Below, one piece after another: positions 6,755 through 9,988 of a DNA stretch of 9,988 nt (position 1 is the stretch's first letter; the number at the start of each line of letters is the position of its first letter). The notes beneath the pieces were generated by a model, which was given only the letters and a program-made list of their open reading frames with translations, was not told the origin of the DNA and searched no databases. Source of the stretch: Chloroflexota bacterium. GTDB lineage: Bacteria > Chloroflexota > Dehalococcoidia > Lucifugimonadales > Lucifugimonadaceae. The position numbers and the translations under genes are program-made. Location of the stretch: NCBI GenBank assembly GCA_016189845.1, contig JACPRT010000003.1:1-9988 (forward strand). Reading direction: 5' to 3'.

Positions 6755-7524
6755 CGACGCATGGCCATGAGTACGTCGAGGGCCTGCTGGCGTCGTATGC
6801 GCTCGAGGCAGTTTCCGAAGACGAGCAACGCGCAGTAGGGCAGCACCTGCCGTCATGCGACGCCTGCACCCGAAGGTTGGCCGAGCTTCAGCGGACGGCC
6901 GCCTCCCTTGCGGTCCTCCCGGAGCAGCGCTCGCCGCCCGCCGAGTTGAAGTCGAGGATCATGTCGGCCGTTCTGAACGAACGGACGGCCCCGACCCCGG
7001 CGAGCCCAATCCCGCGCGCCGGGCGATGGTGGCAAAGCCGTGCGTTCGCGGCGGTGGCGGCCGCGGTCGTCGTCCTGCTTGCGACATCAGCCGTCCTGGG
7101 CGCGGGGTGGATGCGTGCACGTGACCACGCCGGCCGTAGTGATCGGCTTCGTGCGCACAGCTACGACGCCCTCGAGGTCATGGCACGAGCTGAGCAACGA
7201 TGGTCGGTCACCGGCACGGAGGACGCGCCGGGCGCCCGCGGGGTGCTCGCTTATTCCATCGAAGACCGCCGTGCCAGCCTGGTCGTGTGGGAGCTTCCTG
7301 CCGTGGAGGGCGCGTCATACAACGTCTGGACGCTCGAAGAAGGACGTCGCGTGCCGGCCGGCCGGATGTGGCAGGAAGCCGACGGGTGGTGGGCTGTCCT
7401 GCCCGTCGGGCCGAGGGACCTCGAGGGCATCGGGGTCACGCTGGTCCGCAAGGATGACGGTAAGAGGGCCGACGTCGTCGACTTTCCGATTCCGGATGAT
7501 CCAGATGGAGGGGCTGCTCGGTAA
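6751..7524 (+). CDS. RskA-like transmembrane anti-sigma factor with zinc-binding ZAS motif
   Basis: A 257-residue protein expected to hold the preceding ECF sigma factor inactive at the membrane until regulated proteolysis. The N-terminal cytoplasmic part (about 1-75) has the zinc-binding H32-x3-C36-x2-C39 signature of ZAS anti-sigma domains. A Pro-rich linker leads to one membrane helix at about 97-119 (A-F-A-A-V-A-A-A-V-V-V-L-L), followed by basic residues. The extracytoplasmic part (about 125-257) matches the RskA C-terminal fold: V-L-A-Y-S near 165, L-V-V-W-E-L-P near 176, Y-N-V-W-T-L-E-E-G near 188, and G-V-T-L-V-R-K near 227. RskA-type regulators are known partners of SigK-like factors in Actinobacteria and occur in Chloroflexota. 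The stop at 7522-7524 abuts the start of the relic-rich region; the last residues P-D-D-P-D-G-G-A-A-R look like a natural family ending. Confidence 0.88.
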   Translation: MTTHGHEYVEGLLASYALEAVSEDEQRAVGQHLPSCDACTRRLAELQRTAASLAVLPEQRSPPAELKSRIMSAVLNERTAPTPASPIPRAGRWWQSRAFAAVAAAVVVLLATSAVLGAGWMRARDHAGRSDRLRAHSYDALEVMARAEQRWSVTGTEDAPGARGVLAYSIEDRRASLVVWELPAVEGASYNVWTLEEGRRVPAGRMWQEADGWWAVLPVGPRDLEGIGVTLVRKDDGKRADVVDFPIPDDPDGGAAR

Positions 7525-7529
7525 GGCGG

Positions 7530-7918
7530 TTCGATGTGCACGTCGAGGGCGGTCGTGTCGCCGCCGACGCCCATCGCCCCGAAGCCGGTCTTGTTGGCCA
7601 GGTACCTGAGTTCATCCTCGAGCGCCGCCACATCGGGGTCGGGGTGACGATCGCCCATTACTCGCAGGCAGGCCGCATCCTTCGAGAGCCTGACGCTCTG
7701 GTCCTTGGCTCCGCCGAGTCCGACTCCGATCACCACCGGCGGACACGAGAGGCCTCGCCGAGCAAACGCACGTCGATCCAGTCGGCGTCGGGTTCGAACG
7801 TGTAATCGATGCTCGGCGCGTAGACGCCGACGTTGTCGCCCGAGTTCTTCCTCGTCAGCGGGTGCACGCGGTTCGCGCGTAGCGGGATGTTCCGAGTGAC
7901 GTCGGCGACCGCGCGGCG
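7530..7918 (-). pseudogene. Class I fumarate hydratase alpha-type relic, internally deleted and frameshifted
   Basis: Two pieces of one iron-sulfur fumarase/tartrate dehydratase alpha domain lie head to tail on the minus strand in different frames. The upstream piece (about 7918-7751) reads R-N-I-P-L-R-A-N, H-P-L-T-R-K-N-S-G-D-N-V-G, and ends D-V-R-L-L. The downstream piece (about 7745-7530) reads C-P-P-V-V-I-G-V-G-L-G-G, then H-P-D-P-D-V-A-A-L-E-D-E-L, G-F-G-A-M-G-V-G-G and T-T-A-L-D-V-H-I-E. In the family the C-P-P cysteine is an Fe-S ligand, and some 60 residues containing G-G-G-S-E normally separate the two pieces; these are missing and the frame shifts at about 7745-7752. The N-terminal start and the end of the domain with the last cysteine are also absent. 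It cannot make an active enzyme. It ends only a few bases from the anti-sigma stop. Confidence 0.8.
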
Positions 7919-7921
7919 ACG

Positions 7922-8137
7922 CGCTCGTTCCAGAGCTACTGGTTCACCTTCGATGCGAAGCTGACGGCGACTAGCGCGCTCACCCGTACCGAATCGCGCG
8001 GATCGCACTACCGCACCGACTACCCGGAGCGCGACGACGCCAGATGGCTCCGCAACATCCTTCGCAGGCTGGGCGACGACGGGATGCCGATCGTCAGTAC
8101 TCAGGCCGTGGTGCTGAGCCGTCTCGAACCGGCGTGA
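7922..8137 (+). pseudogene. C-terminal relic of a succinate dehydrogenase/fumarate reductase-type flavoprotein
   Basis: The plus frame reads Y-W-F-T-F-D-A-K, then A-L-T-R-T-E-S-R-G-S-H-Y-R-T-D-Y-P-E-R-D-D-A-R-W-L-R and continues to a stop at 8135-8137. R-x-E-S-R-G-x-H-x-R-x-D-Y/F-P-x-R-D-D is the signature near the end of SdhA/FrdA, L-aspartate oxidase and related FAD proteins; the arginine pair belongs to the substrate/FAD site. Only about 70 codons remain, with no FAD-binding N-terminal domain and no plausible start. The 5' break lies at about 7918-7922, directly against the broken 5' end of the oppositely directed fumarase relic. Which family member it came from (SdhA, FrdA, NadB or AprA-like) cannot be decided. 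Confidence 0.75.
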
Positions 8138-8150
8138 GCCCTTACCGGCC

Positions 8151-8163
8151 GGAGTGACACTCC
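8151..8163. repeat. Small perfect inverted repeat upstream of the vapB promoter
   Basis: GGAGT-GAC-ACTCC, five base pairs with a three-base centre, lies five bases before the -35 hexamer at 8168. It could be an upstream operator half or chance. Confidence 0.2.
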
Positions 8164-8167
8164 AGTC

Positions 8168-8204
8168 TTGGTTACGTCCGCCTGGCGATGTATAATTCAT
8201 ACAT
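8168..8204 (+). promoter_or_regulatory. vapBC promoter with overlapping palindromic operator
   Basis: TTGGTT (8168-8173), a 17-base spacer and a perfect TATAAT (8191-8196) form a strong housekeeping-type promoter. An inverted repeat, ATGTAT (8188-8193) with ATACAT (8199-8204), straddles the -10 box, the position expected for an autorepressor operator bound by a ribbon-helix-helix antitoxin. The start site should fall near 8203, only a few bases before the ATG at 8206, so the message would be leaderless or nearly so. Confidence 0.7.
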
Positions 8205-8205
8205 C

Positions 8206-8484
8206 ATGAAGCGAACACAGATCTACTTGGACGATGACCACGACGCTCAGGTCAGCAAGCGGGCGGCGGCAGTGGGAACCACTAAGTCGGCGCTAATTCG
8301 CGAAGCGATAGACGCCTACCTCGCTGGCCCTATGGCTCCGGCCGCAGGACTCGCACGTTTTCGAGCTGCCGTCGACGAGCTTGAGCGGACGTCGATCACT
8401 TTTGAAGACGGTGCTGAATACGTCGAGCGAATTCGGGCGCTGGACACCAAACGTCAAGCTGAGCTCGAGCGACGTCGGCGGTGA
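8206..8484 (+). CDS. vapB: VapB-like ribbon-helix-helix antitoxin
   Basis: A 92-residue antitoxin expected to bind and neutralise the VapC toxin encoded next and to repress its own promoter. The N-terminal strand M-K-R-T-Q-I-Y-L-D-D and following helices A-A-A-V-G-T-T-K-S-A-L-I-R-E-A-I-D-A-Y-L form the ribbon-helix-helix (CopG/Arc-type) DNA-binding fold; the later half, rich in Arg and Glu, would wrap the toxin. The ATG at 8206 is preferred to the in-frame ATG at 8188, because 8188 lies within the operator and upstream of the predicted transcription start. The stop overlaps the GTG start of vapC (8481-8484), the usual coupled arrangement. Confidence 0.85.
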   Translation: MKRTQIYLDDDHDAQVSKRAAAVGTTKSALIREAIDAYLAGPMAPAAGLARFRAAVDELERTSITFEDGAEYVERIRALDTKRQAELERRRR

Positions 8485-8858
8485 GCGTCCTGCTCGATTC
8501 GTCCGTGGTCATCGACATACTCCGTGCCCGGCCGGAAGCGCTCAGATATGCCCGAGGTCTCCAGGAGGTCCCGATCTGCTCTGAAATTACGCGGGTCGAG
8601 GTACTTCGAGGCGTCCGAAGTCCCGAGCGGAGGACAACGGAGCGTTTCTTCGGGGTTGTCTTGTGGATTCCACTCGATGAACAGGTCGGCCGCCGCGCAG
8701 GTCAGATCGGTCGGGACTTGCGCAGAAGCCATCCAGGGTTGGCCACCGCGGATCTGGTCATAGCGGCAACCGCGCTCGAATACGGCTTGGAAATCGCCGC
8801 ATGCAACGTGCGGCACTTTCCCATGTTCGAGCGGCTTCAACCGCCTTACCGTGCTTGA
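8481..8858 (+). CDS. vapC: VapC-like PIN-domain ribonuclease toxin
   Basis: A 125-residue PIN-domain protein. Family members are Mg2+-dependent endoribonucleases that cleave tRNA or rRNA and stop translation when the antitoxin is lost. The acidic active-site residues are in place: D6 in L-L-D-S-S-V-V-I-D, E40 in T-R-V-E-V-L-R-G, and D91 in A-T-A-D-L-V-I-A-A-T-A. The final motif, C-N-V-R-H-F-P (108-114), keeps N109 but has histidine where many PIN proteins have aspartate, a common variant in VapC. Length is typical and the frame is complete. It starts with GTG overlapping the antitoxin stop, and its 3' end faces the convergent ParE-like gene across a 45-base gap in which I see no good terminator. 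Confidence 0.88.
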   Translation: MSVLLDSSVVIDILRARPEALRYARGLQEVPICSEITRVEVLRGVRSPERRTTERFFGVVLWIPLDEQVGRRAGQIGRDLRRSHPGLATADLVIAATALEYGLEIAACNVRHFPMFERLQPPYRA

Positions 8859-8903
8859 CGAAATCGAAAACAGCTGCGAGTTTCCAGGCTGTCGGCGGCG
8901 TAG

Positions 8904-9200
8904 CTAAAGCCTCGACTTCCAGAACGCCGGACGGCGGCGTCCGTGGGCCACGGCCACGATCAGGATTCGGCTGGGCTCAACACGATAGACGACGCTGAAC
9001 GGATACCTCCGCAACAGGAATCGGCGTGTGCCGTGGACGTGCGACGGCCAGGCGTCTGGATTCCGTTGGATCGCGGTGATGGCGACGTCAATCTCGTCGG
9101 CGAACCCGGCGGCGGCAGCTTCGCTCCGCTCCGCGTACCAATGGGCTGCAGCTTCCGCTTCCTCGAGCGCCTCGTCGAGGTATTCAAGTGCGGGGGTCAA
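8904..9200 (-). CDS. RelE/ParE-superfamily toxin
   Basis: A 98-residue basic protein with the whole ParE-like pattern: an N-terminal helix E-A-L-E-E-A-E-A-A-A-H-W-Y-A-E-R (9-25), F-A-D-E-I-D-V-A-I-T-A-I near 33-44, N-P-D-A-W-P near 47, R-R-F-L-L-R-R-Y-P-F-S-V-V-Y-R (59-73), and the closing strand I-V-A-V-A-H-G-R-R-R-P-A-F-W (81-94). ParE toxins poison gyrase while RelE toxins cut ribosome-bound mRNA; the H-x-R-R-x-P-x-Y/F-W ending is seen in the ParE/RelE group paired with PF09720 antitoxins, so the target cannot be assigned from sequence. The TTG start at 9200 overlaps the end of the upstream antitoxin gene by 17 bases. Frame intact, probably functional. Confidence 0.85.
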   Translation of the reverse strand: MTPALEYLDEALEEAEAAAHWYAERSEAAAAGFADEIDVAITAIQRNPDAWPSHVHGTRRFLLRRYPFSVVYRVEPSRILIVAVAHGRRRPAFWKSRL

Positions 9201-9423
9201 GTCTCGCGGCCGCGTGGATCCGACGACGGGCTTCTGACCACGGAACGGTTTTCGCTAGACCCGCATCAATTCGGGCAAGACGTGTGTGAATCTCTGCCGC
9301 CCAGGCCGCTTCAGCGTCAGGATCTGTTTCTCTGTCCAAGCTTTGAATCAGTTCGCCGGCCAGGGCCGCCCGCTCCTCTGGTGAGAGTTGAAGCGCGGCG
9401 TCGAGCAATCGTCGAGAATCCAT
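9184..9423 (-). CDS. Addiction-module antitoxin, PF09720 (Unstab_antitox) type
   Basis: A 79-residue acidic protein recognised by L-S-P-E-E-R-A-A-L-A-G-E-L-I-Q-S-L-D (13-30), then W-A-A-E-I-H-T-R (41-48) and a short V-P-W-S-E-A-R-R segment (60-67), the pattern of the small 'putative addiction module component' family. These proteins neutralise RelE/ParE-type toxins encoded directly downstream, as here. They lack an obvious DNA-binding domain. The start is ATG at 9423; the stop lies 17 bases inside the toxin gene. A TGTAAT box sits eight bases before the ATG, which predicts a leaderless message. Confidence 0.85.
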   Translation of the reverse strand: MDSRRLLDAALQLSPEERAALAGELIQSLDRETDPDAEAAWAAEIHTRLARIDAGLAKTVPWSEARRRIHAAARLDPRT

Positions 9424-9431
9424 GCAACCAG

Positions 9432-9437
9432 ATTACA
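9432..9437 (-). promoter_or_regulatory. -10-like box of the minus-strand toxin-antitoxin operon
   Basis: Read on the minus strand, TGTAAT lies eight bases before the antitoxin ATG (start at 9423). With normal -10 to start-site spacing, transcription would begin within a base or two of the ATG. No clear -35 hexamer is seen about 17 bases upstream. Confidence 0.4.
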
Positions 9438-9568
9438 TCGGCGCTTGCTTACACGTCTGCTAGCGCTTGTCACTCATCACCGCAATAATGCGCTTTTGGC
9501 CCCCCATCGACGATCCGCGGCGGGTGCTCGAGATGAATCGTGCCGGAGCCTGGCGGGCATCAGTTGGC

Positions 9569-9853
9569 GGCGCACACCCTGCGGTGCTCACCGGATCGCA
9601 CAACCTTGGACCCAAGGCGAGCAGCAAAAACGACGAGAATCTGCTGATCATTCGAGATGAGCCCGGAGCGGCCGCGGCCTATGCCATTAACGCCATGGCG
9701 GTCTACAACCAGTACCGTTGGCGGTACCGCCGACAGGTTCAGCCCCAGGCGAGGCGGTGGAAGGGGCTGAAGGATAACGACGCTTGGCGGCGTTGGCATC
9801 TAAAAGCAGGAACGCCAGCCCGGCGAGAAATCGACTTTTGGGTAGGGGAATGA
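9569..9853 (+). pseudogene. C-terminal fragment of a phospholipase-D-like protein
   Basis: The frame reads A-H-P-A-V-L-T-G-S-H-N-L-G-P-K-A-S, then N-D-E-N-L-L-I-I-R, A-A-A-Y-A-I-N-A-M-A-V-Y-N-Q-Y-R-W-R-Y and closes with E-I-D-F-W-V-G-E before a TGA at 9851-9853. T-G-S-H-N followed by K-A-S and N-D-E-N is the segment just after the second H-x-K-x4-D motif in bacterial PLD-family nucleases/lipases, and the F-W-x-G-E ending is natural for this group. The H-x-K motif itself and everything upstream are missing; the in-frame sequence before 9569 does not resemble the family and no promoter or start is visible. About 95 codons of an original several-hundred-residue protein remain. It cannot be catalytic. 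Confidence 0.65.
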
Positions 9854-9988
9854 CGGCGCCTCTTCTGGCGTACGTTTGCTGCTCGTCAGACTTGCAACTT
9901 GTCCGTTCCCGGATCGGGAGTAATTTCCTCAACTTACGTGCAGGGTGTAGGCCGCACCAGCGCAGATCCACGATGTAGCGACCCGCGC
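9854..9988. other. No gene recognised at the right edge
   Basis: This stretch has no convincing coding frame or RNA gene. A five-pair hairpin, TCCCG-GAT-CGGGA at 9907-9919, followed by GTAATTT could be a weak terminator after the phospholipase-D relic, but it is short. Confidence 0.3.

Noticed and set aside
7730..8200. A single minus-strand gene of 156 codons starting upstream of vapB
   Set aside because: Only its last third matches the fumarase relic; the first two thirds are antisense to the flavoprotein relic, so the frame is accidental.
8524..8840. Additional frames within vapC on both strands
   Set aside because: Shadows of a complete PIN-domain gene.
9687..9971. Minus-strand frame of 94 codons at the right edge
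   Set aside because: Antisense to the phospholipase-D relic over most of its length and without recognisable features.
1..9988. CRISPR array, tRNA or insertion sequence
   Set aside because: No regularly spaced repeats, no cloverleaf or TTCGA-type T-loop in a suitable context, and no transposase or paired terminal inverted repeats were found by eye.

Overview
The window is bacterial, GC-rich and densely coded, with GTG and TTG starts common. The gene content (DUF58/DUF4129 membrane pair, a pyruvate kinase with the D-L-P-G-P-K motif, a C4 zinc-ribbon coiled-coil protein, an ECF sigma factor with an RskA-like anti-sigma factor, VapBC) would fit Chloroflexota or an actinobacterium-like lineage. 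That placement is inference; no diagnostic marker was read.

Layout. From 1 to about 7524 the region looks like ordinary chromosome. A DUF58 gene (cut by the window start) overlaps a multi-pass DUF4129 gene by ATGA; both read right. Pyruvate kinase reads left and its 3' end overlaps the DUF4129 3' end. A divergent intergenic gap of about 100 bases leads to the C4 zinc-ribbon gene, followed 12 bases later by a large serine-recombinase-like gene whose catalytic serine motif is missing. Immediately after its stop codon lie a -10-like box and a full-length type A RNase P RNA (rnpB, 5701-6063) with a hairpin terminator. Next is an ECF sigma factor gene coupled by ATGA overlap to a membrane RskA-like anti-sigma factor.

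From about 7525 to the end the character changes to accessory sequence. There are two gene relics: a class I fumarase alpha-type gene on the minus strand, with an internal deletion and a frameshift, and the last ~70 codons of a succinate dehydrogenase/fumarate reductase flavoprotein on the plus strand. Two complete toxin-antitoxin operons converge on each other (VapB-like/VapC on plus, PF09720-type antitoxin/ParE-like toxin on minus). The C-terminal part of a phospholipase-D-like protein follows. This is best read as a decaying insertion hot spot kept or accompanied by addiction modules.

The genes do not form one new system that I can demonstrate. The best candidate for something not well described is the apparently catalytically dead recombinase-like DNA-binding protein between the zinc-ribbon gene and rnpB. 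A second point is that both antitoxin genes have a -10 box only 8-9 bases before the start codon, predicting leaderless transcripts.
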